Source of the DNA: an uncultured Alphaproteobacteria bacterium | Lineage (GTDB): Bacteria; Pseudomonadota; Alphaproteobacteria; RF32; CAG-239 | Reading direction: 5' to 3' | Length of the DNA stretch: 57,758 nucleotides | NCBI GenBank assembly: GCA_934271195.1 | Contig: CAKQRB010000001.1 | Location: 1 to 57,758, forward strand | Part shown: positions 1 through 8,640 of the stretch, one piece after another | Numbering within the stretch: the first letter of the stretch is position 1 | How the letters are laid out: every line of letters begins with the position of its first letter | The notes under the pieces: model-generated | Told to the model about the DNA's origin: nothing | What the model saw: the letters and a program-made list of their open reading frames with translations, nothing else | The model's database searches: none | Program-made: the position numbers and the translations under genes

Positions 1-160
1 CATCTGGTTCAATAAGAGGTACATCATCAGCACAGTCGGGCAGGAAGCAGACACCTGCAAATGTGGAGGTTGGGAGAAAAACCGAGAAAGCTGCGGCAAC
101 AGCAAAATCTGACACCGCAGAGTTTAGTTTCATGTGTAGCATAGTGTTAATATTCTTCAT
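1..160 (-). CDS. Secreted protein of unknown function, N-terminal part only
   Basis: The reverse strand opens with ATG at 160 behind a strong ribosome site (AGGGAGGAAG, three bases of spacing) and stays open to the window edge, giving 53 residues. Residues about 15-36 form a hydrophobic stretch ending in a TFA|G-like signal peptidase site. The start of the mature protein has two cysteines (GVCFLPDC), followed by acidic residues. No family was recognised. The only safe inference is export. The C-terminal part lies outside the window. Confidence 0.6.
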   Translation of the reverse strand, partial: MKNINTMLHMKLNSAVSDFAVAAAFSVFLPTSTFAGVCFLPDCADDVPLIEPD

Positions 161-235
161 CGGCTTCCTCCCTAAAAAGTTCAAGTCCTAAGACTAGTAT
201 ATCATAAAGAAACACCAGTGTCAAACATTCATGAA

Positions 236-690
236 GAATAATGTTGAAATTTTGGGCAGAGGAGCGGGAAAAGCAAAGGGGATTTTGGCTAAAGAGGCTA
301 ATGGGGGAGGCCGCGAAATAAGCAGAATGGGTGAGAAAGTGGGGTGGTAAGGAAAATGGGAAGCGAGGAGTGGCAGGGGTGACAGGGCAAAAAAATGTGA
401 GACCGGAGAACAAACAAAGACGGGGAGAGACAGCAAAGCTGGGAGAGGGTAGCGGGGAGAAAATGGGAATGGCAAGAATGGGAAAAGGTGAGGGAACAAG
501 AACGGCGGAAAATGAGAGAAGGGGGCGGGAAAAATAGAAGAAATAGAAAGTTGGAATGGGAAAGAGTTTGGATGGGTGAAGTGTGGGGAGAAAGAGGTGG
601 GGGAAGAAGATAGAGGGGGATGCGGAACGGAAAAAGTGGAAAGAGAGAAAGAAAAGCAGGTTGGTGAGTAAAGAAAGGGATAGGCGTGAG
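236..690. repeat. Purine-strand-biased intergenic element, copy 1
   Basis: There is no credible gene between 161 and 746. The plus strand is about four-fifths A+G by eye over several hundred bases. Its first 75 bases or so (about 236-310) match the head of a second purine-rich tract at 42470-42550, including an identical GATTTTGGCTAAAGAGGCTA block. The bodies beyond the head are purine-rich in both but do not align. Long minus-strand frames here read as Phe/Ser/Pro/Leu-rich strings, which is only the translation of a pyrimidine tract. Function is unknown. Confidence 0.6.
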
Positions 691-695
691 AGGTT

Positions 696-730
696 GTAAA
701 AAACCGGAATTCAATATTCCGGTTTTTTAC
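696..730 (-). terminator. Intrinsic terminator after lepA
   Basis: Perfect 15-bp inverted repeat (GTAAAAAACCGGAAT and its complement) with a 5-base loop. It starts 17 bases past the lepA stop on the reverse strand. The A/T flanks give a U tract in both directions, so it may be bidirectional. Confidence 0.85.
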
Positions 731-746
731 AGAGTCCAATCGAGCG

Positions 747-2552
747 TTAATCATCTCCGATACGCAGGGCTTCAATAAATGCGCTTTGCGGAATTTCAAC
801 TTTACCGAATTGGCGCATTTTCTTTTTGCCTTTCTTTTGTTTTTCCAGGAGCTTGCGTTTGCGGGTAATATCGCCGCCGTAGCATTTAGCCGTCACATCT
901 TTGCGCAGGGCGGAAATGGTTTCGCGTGCGACAATCCGTCCGCCGATTGCAGCCTGAATCGGGATTTTGAACAAATGGCGCGGTATCAGGTCTTTTAATC
1001 TTTCACAAATTTGGCGACCGCGGCTTTCGGCATCGCTGCGATGGCTTAAAAAGGCCAAGGCGTCAATCGGTTCTTCATTAATTAATATTTCAACTTTTAC
1101 CAAATCTGATTCTTCATAACCGACAATTTCGTAGTCAAAACTTGCATAACCGCTGGTAATTGATTTGAGGCGGTCATAGAAGTCGAATACAATTTCGTTA
1201 AGCGGAATTTTGTAAACAACCATGGCACGACTGCCAGCATAAGTCAGTTCCAATTGTTCGCCGCGGCGTTCGGTACACAGTTTCAGAACTGCGCCGAGGT
1301 AATTGTCCGGTACCAGAATCGTTGCTTTGACCCAGGGTTCTTCAATTGATTTGATCAGAGTCAAATCCGGCATGTCGGCAGGATTGTGCAAGGTAATTTG
1401 TGTGCCGTCGGTCATGTTGATATTATAAGCAACTGACGGGGCGGTAATAATCAGGTCTAAGTCGAATTCGCGTTCCAGACGTTCTTCAATGATTTCCATG
1501 TGCAGAAGTCCGAGGAAACCGCAACGGAAGCCCAGTCCTAAAGCCGCCGAGTTTTCGTTTTGATAATCAATGCTGGCGTCGTTTAATTTGAGTTTGGCTA
1601 GGGCGTCTTTTAAGGCCTCGTATTCGCTGCTGTCAACAGGAAAGATTGAGCAGAATACGACCGGAACGGACGGTTTGAATCCTTGCAACGGTTCTGCGCA
1701 GGGGATCTTGTGTTCTGTAATCGTATCACCAATCTGACAGTCGCTGACACTTTTGATGCTGGCGGTAATAAAGCCTATTTCTCCTGGGTAGAGAGCATCA
1801 ATGTCTTGCATTTTTGGTGTGAAAATACCTACTTTGTCAACCAGATAAGTGCTGTTGTTGGACATCATGCGGATCTGAGTTTTGCGTTTTAAGACACCGT
1901 CCTTAATCCGTACCATGATGATAACGCCGAGGTACGGATCATACCAACTGTCGATCAGCAGCGCTTTGAGCGGCGCATTTATATCTCCCTGTGGCGCCGG
2001 CAGGCGCTGAACGATGGCTTCAAGCAGATTGTCAACTCCCAGACCGGTTTTGCCGGAAGTTTCAATGGCATCGGACGTATCCAGTCCGATAACATCTTCA
2101 ATCTGAGTTTTGACTCTTTCGGGTTCGGCTGAAGGAAGATCAATCTTGTTTAAAACAGGAATAATCTCATGGTTGTTGTCAATGGCCAGATAGACGTTAG
2201 CCAACGTCTGGGCTTCTACGCCCTGTGTGGCATCGACAACCAGTATAGAGCCTTCGCAGGAAGCAAGAGAACGTGAAACTTCGTAAGAAAAATCCACGTG
2301 TCCCGGTGTGTCCATCAGGTTAAGCTGATAGGTTTTGCCGTCTTGAGCCTTGTAATTCAGGCGGACGGTTTGAGCTTTGATGGTAATGCCGCGTTCACGT
2401 TCAATATCCATTGAATCCAAAACCTGTTCCTGCATTTCACGTTTTTCCAATCCGCCGCAGAATTCAATCAGACGGTCGGCCAGAGTGGATTTGCCGTGGT
2501 CAATGTGGGCGATAATGGCAAAGTTGCGGATTAAGCTTAAATCTGTATTCAT
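747..2552 (-). CDS. lepA: Elongation factor 4 (LepA), ribosomal back-translocase GTPase
   Basis: 601 residues, the usual LepA length. The G domain shows AHIDHGKST at 15-23 (P loop), the DTPGHVDF switch-II motif near 80 and NKID near 135. EF-G-like domains follow, then the LepA-specific lysine-rich C-terminal domain. The family binds stalled or mis-translocated ribosomes and helps at low temperature or high ionic strength. The start has only a weak ribosome site, but the MNTDLSLIRNFAIIAHIDHG opening is typical. It appears to be transcribed alone, with a strong terminator behind it. Confidence 0.97.
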   Translation of the reverse strand: MNTDLSLIRNFAIIAHIDHGKSTLADRLIEFCGGLEKREMQEQVLDSMDIERERGITIKAQTVRLNYKAQDGKTYQLNLMDTPGHVDFSYEVSRSLASCEGSILVVDATQGVEAQTLANVYLAIDNNHEIIPVLNKIDLPSAEPERVKTQIEDVIGLDTSDAIETSGKTGLGVDNLLEAIVQRLPAPQGDINAPLKALLIDSWYDPYLGVIIMVRIKDGVLKRKTQIRMMSNNSTYLVDKVGIFTPKMQDIDALYPGEIGFITASIKSVSDCQIGDTITEHKIPCAEPLQGFKPSVPVVFCSIFPVDSSEYEALKDALAKLKLNDASIDYQNENSAALGLGFRCGFLGLLHMEIIEERLEREFDLDLIITAPSVAYNINMTDGTQITLHNPADMPDLTLIKSIEEPWVKATILVPDNYLGAVLKLCTERRGEQLELTYAGSRAMVVYKIPLNEIVFDFYDRLKSITSGYASFDYEIVGYEESDLVKVEILINEEPIDALAFLSHRSDAESRGRQICERLKDLIPRHLFKIPIQAAIGGRIVARETISALRKDVTAKCYGGDITRKRKLLEKQKKGKKKMRQFGKVEIPQSAFIEALRIGDD

Positions 2553-2629
2553 TTTGTTTTTTGATTCCCATAGATTATTATTGTTTTAGAAAATAAATGA
2601 AATTTTTAGATTAAGCAATATAATATTGA

Positions 2630-2658
2630 TTGTACTAATCAAGAAAAGCGGTTATACT
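2630..2658 (+). promoter_or_regulatory. Sigma-70-type promoter for the acetyltransferase gene
   Basis: TTGTAC, a 17-base spacer, then TATACT, 30 bases ahead of the ATG at 2688. It lies in the divergent gap with lepA. Confidence 0.6.
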
Positions 2659-2687
2659 GATATAAAAATTACAGAAGGAGACGTGCA

Positions 2688-3125
2688 ATGAGAAAATTGG
2701 TTGATATTGATTACGGTTCCAGCCGGTATGACGAACTGGTTGAACTCCGCTACAGAATCCTTTTGAAGCCGCTGGGGTTGAAATTTCTTGATGCGTATCG
2801 TCCGCAGGAGGCCGGATATTTGCACGTCGGTTGTATTGAAAGTTTGGACGACAAGCTGATAGGCGGCCTGATGCTGGTGCCGGTGGACAATGAGGTTATT
2901 CGAATGATGCAGGTGGCCGTGGATTCCAAATATCAGGGCGAAGGCGTGGGGCGGCAATTAGTCGAGTATGCGGAAAAGCGCGCCAAAGAAGCCGGATATT
3001 CGGTGTTAGTCATGCATGCCATGCTTTCCGTTGTGAATTTTTATGAGAAAAACGGCTTTGCGCAAGAGGGGGATATTTTTGAAGAAAATGGTATTACCTT
3101 TGCCAAGATGGTGAAAAAGCTTTAG
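2688..3125 (+). CDS. GNAT family N-acetyltransferase
   Basis: 145 residues. The ribosome site AGAAGGAG precedes ATG. The acetyl-CoA-binding motif A is seen as QGEGVGRQLVEYA (83-95), following the beta strand MQVAVDS. The C-terminal NFYEKNGF motif (about 117-124) is the usual GNAT motif B end. The fold is clear but the acceptor substrate (amine, amino acid or protein) cannot be told. It may share its transcript with the next gene, which starts 14 bases after its stop. Confidence 0.9.
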   Translation: MRKLVDIDYGSSRYDELVELRYRILLKPLGLKFLDAYRPQEAGYLHVGCIESLDDKLIGGLMLVPVDNEVIRMMQVAVDSKYQGEGVGRQLVEYAEKRAKEAGYSVLVMHAMLSVVNFYEKNGFAQEGDIFEENGITFAKMVKKL

Positions 3126-3139
3126 CCAACGGACGGAAA

Positions 3140-4015
3140 ATGACCCAACCGGCAAAAAAATATTCGATACTTCTCAAGACTGTGTGTGCGCTGTATGTTT
3201 CTGACCGGGCGTCGGAGGCTGAAGTGCTGATGGGGGAAAGGCTTTTGCCTCCGGAAAAAAAAGAAGAAATTTCTGATGTAAAAGACAGAATGGCCTATAT
3301 TGTGCGCAAGAATCGACAAGATGACAGTATTTTGCCATATATTGAGATTTATGAAGCTTTTAATGCGTTGGATGATTATTATAGGGCTGACTGTATGAAT
3401 GAATGTTTTCAGCGTGCCGATCCTTTGTATGAAGAAGCTTTTTGTGCTCTGAAAAAAATGACGAAAATCAAAAAGTATCTGACGGCTGATGAGGCAAAGC
3501 ATTTGGAAAAAGATTTTAAAAATCTGAAAATGACGTTGAAACAGGAATTGCCGCCGCGGTTGCGAAAATGTAAACCAGAAGGAAAAAAAGCAACGGAAAT
3601 CGGTCACGGGCCGTTGGAAAAGGCTTTTAAGGCCTCGGCTCGAGCGTTTAAATATAAAAAAATGAGCGTGCAGGAAAAAAACGAGGCTTTTAAGAAAATC
3701 CGCAATATGGCTTATGTGATGTATAATATCATGGAGAAAAAGCTGGAAGATCCCGATTTGTGGTATGGTGAAAAGGTGCTTTGCATGGAGCAGATGATTG
3801 CGGCTGTCAACTGGCTGAACTGGAAGAAAAGTGACAAGTTTAAGCGTAAGCAGGATATTTATCATAATCTGGCAGAACTGCATAAAAAACATAAGTGTTT
3901 TGCAGAGGCCGGAAGAGCAGAAATTATGGAAAAGCGTTTTGCGGCCTCACTGGATAATATGTTGAATTATGGTATGAAGAAAAAAAGCAGGTATGAGAAA
4001 TTTTTTGAAAGATAG
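3140..4015 (+). CDS. Lysine-rich protein of unknown function
   Basis: 291 residues, not recognised. The sequence is highly charged, mostly helical by eye, with no signal peptide or membrane segment, so probably cytoplasmic. Clusters of lysine with acidic residues run throughout, and the end is very basic. It starts 14 bases behind the acetyltransferase gene and ends just before a strong terminator, so the two probably form one transcript. Codon use matches the neighbours, which argues for a real gene. Confidence 0.7.
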   Translation: MTQPAKKYSILLKTVCALYVSDRASEAEVLMGERLLPPEKKEEISDVKDRMAYIVRKNRQDDSILPYIEIYEAFNALDDYYRADCMNECFQRADPLYEEAFCALKKMTKIKKYLTADEAKHLEKDFKNLKMTLKQELPPRLRKCKPEGKKATEIGHGPLEKAFKASARAFKYKKMSVQEKNEAFKKIRNMAYVMYNIMEKKLEDPDLWYGEKVLCMEQMIAAVNWLNWKKSDKFKRKQDIYHNLAELHKKHKCFAEAGRAEIMEKRFAASLDNMLNYGMKKKSRYEKFFER

Positions 4016-4050
4016 TGCGGGATTTATTCTTTGGGGTAAATCTTTTTATA

Positions 4051-4090
4051 AAAAACAGATTCCTTTATTGTAAAGGAATCTGCTTTTTTT
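4051..4090 (+). terminator. Intrinsic terminator
   Basis: 11-bp perfect stem CAGATTCCTTT with a 5-base loop, followed by a run of seven T. It closes the acetyltransferase/unknown gene transcript. Between here and 4217 no gene is seen, only two small inverted repeats (CACTAAT/ATTAGTG and AAGTGA/TCACTT). Confidence 0.85.
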
Positions 4091-4216
4091 ATGCACTAAT
4101 TATATTAGTGCCGTTAAGTGAACAGTCGATCACTTGACACATTTCTTCACCAATCTTTAGAACGGCAAAGTGTATCCTTGAGTAGTAGTTATTTTGGCCA
4201 ATCCATAAATCAGCCT

Positions 4217-4292
4217 AAAAAAATCCCTTAAACATCTTTTTGCTTAAGGGGTTTTTTGTATGCAGAAAACCCCGTGGGTTACACGGGGTTTT
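4217..4292 (-). terminator. Tandem intrinsic terminators
   Basis: Two hairpins follow the stop of the reverse-strand gene ending at 4309. The first is CCCCGTG/CACGGGG (4270-4288) with flanking A/T tracts. The second is CCCTTAA/TTAAGGG (4225-4250) followed by a U run on the reverse strand. Confidence 0.8.
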
Positions 4293-4308
4293 TGTCGGAA
4301 AGGCGAAG

Positions 4309-5775
4309 CTATTTGGCTTCTTTGGCATCCATCGGAACGGGTGCTTTGTCTGTCTTGTCCGTATCGATGGCTGTTGCCGTCGGCGTTTCCGGTTTGACTT
4401 CTTCTTCCCAAGGCGTTTCTTCTACAAATACCTTGTTGCAGAAAGTCAAATCAAGCGCTTTCATTGCCGTTTCAATCGGGATGAACAAATCCGGACCGTC
4501 TGACAATCTCTTGCCGGCGTGAGCCATACCAACGATATTGGCATTCTTATCCAGCAGGGCGCCGCCTAAAGTCTGGTTTTGGACTCTGGTGCTGACCATG
4601 ATTTCGGCACCGCGTTCCGGAGAATAGCGGTAACCTGTTACGCGGGCATTGCTGTCCAGATAGCCTTCGCTTTCCGCCAAATCGTTCATTCCCAGTGTCA
4701 TCAGTACATCTTTATTGACTTCCGGCAGGTCTAAAGAAAGCGGAAGCGGTTTGTACTGCGTTTTGTTGTCCAGCAAAAGCAGGGCAACGTTTTTGTTGGG
4801 GTTTACGCGGAAAGCAGAAGCTGACATTTTTTTGCCGTTGATTGTCTTGATGTCAAAACGGTTGTTGTTCTTGTTCAGCAGGTCTGCGGAGGTTAAGATA
4901 AACTGATCAGAAATCAGCAGGCCGGAACCTTTTTTGCCGGAAGGATTGTTGACTTCAACAATAGAGGCACGCACACGATACAATGTTTCCGGCGTTAATT
5001 TGTTGTACGGGCGCTGAGCCATAATGCACAGGCTGTTTTTGTCTTTCATTAATGCATTTTCGGTAATTTCGCGCGTTTCAACAACTTCTTTGCCGACTTC
5101 TTTGTCCAAAGGCACGTCAACCCAGTAGTCTTCAACAAAGGCAAGATTTTCTTTCGGTTTTACCGGTTTGAAACTTTCTCCCGATGAGAAAGAACTGCCT
5201 CTTTCTTTGACTTCACTGTGGAACACGCTGCCGTTGGAATCAGAGCCGCCGCGTTCCTGAATCTCTTCTCTGAAAGAACGACCTTCGGCAAAAATGCCGC
5301 CATCTTCTTCAATTAGGTCTTCTGCGATGTAGCTTGTTGTTGCGCGGGGGGCAACCGGACGGGGAGTGTATTCTTCTTCGATACAAGGGCTTTCATATTC
5401 AACAGGCTCGTCATCAACATAGCTGATTTCTTTTTTGTATGCGCATTGGAATGTTTCTGCCCGTTGTTCCAGCTTGTCCCAGCAACGCTGTTGTGCCATC
5501 AGGTCTTCCGGGCTGACGCGTTTGGTCATCTGGTCTTCAAAACCGGCAACATAAGGCAGTTGTCTTAAAGCATCTTTGAAGGCACGTTCAACCAGCAAGG
5601 TTTCGCCATTAGGTTCACCGTTCATGACATCGCCGTAACCGTTGGTCATGCCTTTCCAGTAGACATGAGTTTTGCACAAATCCATCAACCGCCATACAAT
5701 GGTAATTTCCGAATTGCCGGAGCGGGCGTTTTTCTTTTTGGTATTGTTCCAGTCAAATTCATCGCAGATGTTCAT
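4309..5775 (-). CDS. Degenerate trypsin-like (HtrA-fold) protein; probable 3' part of a split gene
   Basis: 488 residues from the first ATG. Residues about 260-445 look like a trypsin/HtrA domain: GSGLLIS at 283-289, a TSAD block at 295-298, NKNVALLLL at 327-335 and TLGGALLD at 402-409. All three catalytic positions appear replaced: His by Asp 298, Asp by Asn 329 and Ser by Leu 403. It should therefore not be a protease. Residues 110-250 are low-complexity and acidic/serine-rich. There is no signal peptide and no good ribosome site at this ATG. The frame is continuous with the upstream lipoprotein gene except for one TAA at 5809-5811. The most economical reading is a single exported lipoprotein of about 717 residues cut by a stop codon. 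Confidence 0.7.
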   Translation of the reverse strand: MNICDEFDWNNTKKKNARSGNSEITIVWRLMDLCKTHVYWKGMTNGYGDVMNGEPNGETLLVERAFKDALRQLPYVAGFEDQMTKRVSPEDLMAQQRCWDKLEQRAETFQCAYKKEISYVDDEPVEYESPCIEEEYTPRPVAPRATTSYIAEDLIEEDGGIFAEGRSFREEIQERGGSDSNGSVFHSEVKERGSSFSSGESFKPVKPKENLAFVEDYWVDVPLDKEVGKEVVETREITENALMKDKNSLCIMAQRPYNKLTPETLYRVRASIVEVNNPSGKKGSGLLISDQFILTSADLLNKNNNRFDIKTINGKKMSASAFRVNPNKNVALLLLDNKTQYKPLPLSLDLPEVNKDVLMTLGMNDLAESEGYLDSNARVTGYRYSPERGAEIMVSTRVQNQTLGGALLDKNANIVGMAHAGKRLSDGPDLFIPIETAMKALDLTFCNKVFVEETPWEEEVKPETPTATAIDTDKTDKAPVPMDAKEAK

Positions 5776-5808
5776 GTGATAATCTACGATTTCGGCCGTT
5801 AACAGGTA

Positions 5809-6462
5809 TTAAGGAACGCGAATGCGGTCAGAAACATGATACAGAGAGCTGTTGCGGTCAGTAACGACCGGATACAGGTCATTCATGTTTTCAAAAAAGA
5901 TATCAAAGAAGCGCATATCTTTTTCCATGGCGCGTCCCTGATTTAAGAAGACGTTGCGGCTCTCGCGGCGGCAGCCGAAAATCCGGAAGCGGTAATCGCC
6001 GAGTTTGGTGTTATATTGTCTGCCACCGTTTTCCAGACGGAAGTCTACGTACTCGAGTTTTAAGGAGGCCAGATCATCCCGAGTTAACTGCGGAGTTTCA
6101 ACGTCTGCGGCAACAAAAGTCCTTTGAGTGTATTTTTTGCGAACAACAGGTTCTTCATCGCAATAAGGCAGCGGAGCGGGAGCGACCCTGCGGGTACGTT
6201 CAACCACAACCGTTTCCGGACGATAGACTTGTTCCTGCTTGCGAACAACAGTTTTTCTGACTTGTTTGCGGGGTTCCTGTCTTTTGGCAACTCTTTTCTT
6301 TTCTTTAACCGTGCCGTCTGAACCGCAAAGGCAGTTGAACCATCCGAGGTCGCTTTCAGCCAGATTGTTGCAGGCGCAAGGAATCAGCTCGGGGCTTTCC
6401 CAAGCGCAAGATCCCAGTATTCCGGCAACAAGGAAAATATTTAAGGACTTTTTAAAATTCAT
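5809..6462 (-). CDS. Lipoprotein of unknown function; probable 5' part of a split gene
   Basis: 217 residues. The ribosome site TAGGAG precedes the ATG. The signal peptide ends in a lipobox (ILGSC, Cys 19), so the product should be lipid-anchored. A cysteine-rich patch (about 19-50) and a basic linker (50-115) lead to a folded region that stops abruptly at RVP. The TAA is followed in the same frame by eleven sense codons (YLLTAEIVDYH) and then the ATG of the next gene. That run reads like the continuation of the domain. It starts 12 bases downstream of the comM stop and is likely co-transcribed with comM. Confidence 0.7.
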   Translation of the reverse strand: MNFKKSLNIFLVAGILGSCAWESPELIPCACNNLAESDLGWFNCLCGSDGTVKEKKRVAKRQEPRKQVRKTVVRKQEQVYRPETVVVERTRRVAPAPLPYCDEEPVVRKKYTQRTFVAADVETPQLTRDDLASLKLEYVDFRLENGGRQYNTKLGDYRFRIFGCRRESRNVFLNQGRAMEKDMRFFDIFFENMNDLYPVVTDRNSSLYHVSDRIRVP

Positions 6463-6474
6463 TATTTTGGTCTC

Positions 6475-7998
6475 CTAGATGCGTTTATTGGGCAGAATGC
6501 GACGATACGACAAAGCTTCTGCGATGTGTATTCTACTCACATTTATTTTATTTTGCAAGTCTGCAATTGTTCTTGATAGACGAATTATCCGATGATAAGA
6601 ACGCGCTGAAAGCTTGTTTTTCTCTGAAAAGCTTATCAGCAGGGCTTTTGCTTCATTGTCTAGTCCGGCTATTTTTTCTAAAATTTCTCCGTTCATTTCA
6701 GCATTTGTGTTTAGTTCGGGGTGTCCGAATTTGATAAAACGTTGTTTTTGAAGTGTTCTGGCGGCAACGACTCGATTTCGAATCGACTCGGAACTTTCGC
6801 CTTTTTTGACATTTGCCAGATCCCACGGGCTGACAGCTGGCACTTCAATATGCATGTCAATCCGGTCCAGCAGCGGACCGGAAATTTTGGCTTGATATTC
6901 TTCAGCGCAAAGGGGCGCTCTGGTGCATTCCTGTTCTTTGGTGCCGAGGTAGCCGCAGCGACAGGGGTTCATAGCTGCAATCAGCTGAAATCTGGACGGA
7001 AAAGTCGTGTGAGCGTGGACGCGGGAAATGCTGACGCAACCATTTTCCAGTGGTTGACGAAGGGCTTCAAGCGTCGGACGGCTGAATTCCGGAAGTTCGT
7101 CCAGAAATAAAACGCCGTTATGCGCCAGCGAGATTTCTCCGGGCTGGCCTTTGCGGCCGCCGCCGACCAATGCCGGCGTGGATGAGGTATGGTGCGGATC
7201 GCGATACGGGCGGTCAAAGCAAATTTTGCCGTCTTTCAAAATGCCGGCAACAGAGTGAATCATGCTGGTTTCCAAGGCTTCTTCCGGTCTAAGCGGCGGA
7301 AGAATGGTCGGCATGCGCGCGGCAAGCATTGATTTTCCGGATCCGGGAGGTCCGATCATCAGAAGATTGTGTCCGCCGGCGGCTGCGATTTCAAAGGCGC
7401 GTTTGGCGCTTTCCTGTCCTTTGACGTCGGACATGTCTAAAGTTTTTAGTCCGGTTTCGGCCATTTGGCGTTTGGGGCAGGGCAAAAGCTGCGTCCCCTT
7501 AAAATGGTTAATCAGGCTCAACAGATTGTCGGCGGCGACAATGTTTTTTAAGCCAGACCAGGCGGCTTCGCTGCCCTGAGCGGAGGGGCAAATCAGCCCT
7601 TTGTTTTGTCTGATTGCTTTTATTGCAACCGGCAGGACACCGTTGACCGAAATGATTGAGCCGTCCAGTCCGAGCTCTCCCAGAGCAATATAATCCAGCA
7701 GGGTTTCATTGGGAATGACACCCATGACGGCCATCATGCCCAGAGCGACGGGAAGGTCAAAATGCGAGCCTTCTTTATATAAATCTGCCGGTGAGAGGTT
7801 GATGGTAATATGTTTGGCCGGCAGTGCCAGTCCGATTGACTGGAGAGCAGCACGGACGCGCTCTTTGCTCTCGGCAATTGCCTTGTCCGGCAGGCCGACA
7901 ATATTAAAGGCCGGAAGTCCTGAAGAAACTTGTATTTGCAAGTCAACATCAAGAATGTCCAGCCCATTGAATGTGATTGTATTTATTCTGGCGAGCAT
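6475..7998 (-). CDS. comM: ComM/YifB family AAA+ ATPase (Mg-chelatase-like)
   Basis: 507 residues, normal for the family. The N-terminal Lon-like fold (1-170) is followed by an AAA+ module with Walker A GPPGSGKS (216-223), a Walker B-like LFLDELPEF and the family's FQLIAAMNPCRCG segment. In naturally competent bacteria ComM is a helicase that drives branch migration of transformed DNA; in others its role is unclear. Its ribosome site (TAGGAGAAGG) lies at the end of the preceding lipoprotein gene, so the two are coupled. Confidence 0.95.
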   Translation of the reverse strand: MLARINTITFNGLDILDVDLQIQVSSGLPAFNIVGLPDKAIAESKERVRAALQSIGLALPAKHITINLSPADLYKEGSHFDLPVALGMMAVMGVIPNETLLDYIALGELGLDGSIISVNGVLPVAIKAIRQNKGLICPSAQGSEAAWSGLKNIVAADNLLSLINHFKGTQLLPCPKRQMAETGLKTLDMSDVKGQESAKRAFEIAAAGGHNLLMIGPPGSGKSMLAARMPTILPPLRPEEALETSMIHSVAGILKDGKICFDRPYRDPHHTSSTPALVGGGRKGQPGEISLAHNGVLFLDELPEFSRPTLEALRQPLENGCVSISRVHAHTTFPSRFQLIAAMNPCRCGYLGTKEQECTRAPLCAEEYQAKISGPLLDRIDMHIEVPAVSPWDLANVKKGESSESIRNRVVAARTLQKQRFIKFGHPELNTNAEMNGEILEKIAGLDNEAKALLISFSEKNKLSARSYHRIIRLSRTIADLQNKINVSRIHIAEALSYRRILPNKRI

Positions 7999-8007
7999 GA
8001 CCTTCTC

Positions 8008-8370
8008 CTACCAACGGGGCGTTAATTCATCATCTCGCCAGCGGCGGGTGGGATAAGTGTCTGTTTTTAAGAAATCATAATCTGCCGTTTTGTAAGGAAT
8101 GTCGCGCAGGCGGACATAACCATAACTTTCAAATACTTCGGCGCAGGTTTCGGCGCTGTTAGTCGGGGTGGAATGGCAGTAAACCACTGTGCGGCTCATC
8201 AGATTTTGCAACGGAATAACGGGTTCGTCATTAGCGTAGGTTTTGTCCTGCAAATAAACATAGCGCGTTTTAGGCGGATAGCAATGTGGGCACAGACCGT
8301 CCAGATTGGTACAGGCTCCTGCTGTGCACATTCCGGCAAACGCCAATATAAACCTCAATTTTTCCGACAT
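8008..8370 (-). CDS. Small lipoprotein of unknown function
   Basis: 120 residues with an N-terminal signal and a lipobox TAGAC (Cys 20). The mature part contains further cysteines (LCPHC near 27-31 and others) and a tyrosine-rich tail. No family was recognised. It is the first gene of a reverse-strand operon with comM nine bases behind it, followed by another lipoprotein gene. Confidence 0.7.
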   Translation of the reverse strand: MSEKLRFILAFAGMCTAGACTNLDGLCPHCYPPKTRYVYLQDKTYANDEPVIPLQNLMSRTVVYCHSTPTNSAETCAEVFESYGYVRLRDIPYKTADYDFLKTDTYPTRRWRDDELTPRW

Positions 8371-8517
8371 TATTCTACCTGTTGTTATTTATGATTAAAT
8401 TAAAACAAAAATATTAATATTATATAAAGACAAGGCTTTTTATCAGGCTTGTGGATAAACTGCGGTCGATGGTGGTCTTTGTGCGGAGCGGCATGGGATT
8501 TTTTGTGAAGAAAATGC

Positions 8518-8545
8518 TTGCAATCTGGAAGTTTTGATGTATATT
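8518..8545 (+). promoter_or_regulatory. Promoter of the rpsF operon
   Basis: TTGCAA, 16 bases, TATATT, with TG directly before the -10 box. It lies about 95 bases ahead of the rpsF ATG and leaves a structured leader. Confidence 0.55.
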
Positions 8546-8551
8546 CACGTT

Positions 8552-8612
8552 GTCCCTTGCCGGCAGAAAGTCTTCCGGCTATACAAGAACCCGCCCCGCT
8601 TTTGGGGCATTT
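8552..8612 (+). promoter_or_regulatory. Structured leader of the rpsF operon, candidate S6:S18 site
   Basis: Two hairpins lie between promoter and ribosome site: GCCGG/CCGGC inside CTTG/CAAG, and GCCCC/GGGGC with a GCTTTT loop. rpsF leaders in many bacteria carry an RNA that binds the S6:S18 protein pair through a bulged CCG. The CCG/GGC-rich hairpin fits that idea, but I could not confirm the exact motif. Confidence 0.35.
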
Positions 8613-8640
8613 GTTGAGAATCCATAAGGAGATTTTATTT

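Noticed and set aside
221..799. Long reverse-strand frame rich in Phe, Ser, Pro and Leu
   Set aside because: It is the translation of a pyrimidine-rich strand, overlaps lepA out of frame and has no ribosome site. The nucleotide repeat explains the likeness to a similar frame at 42463-42699.
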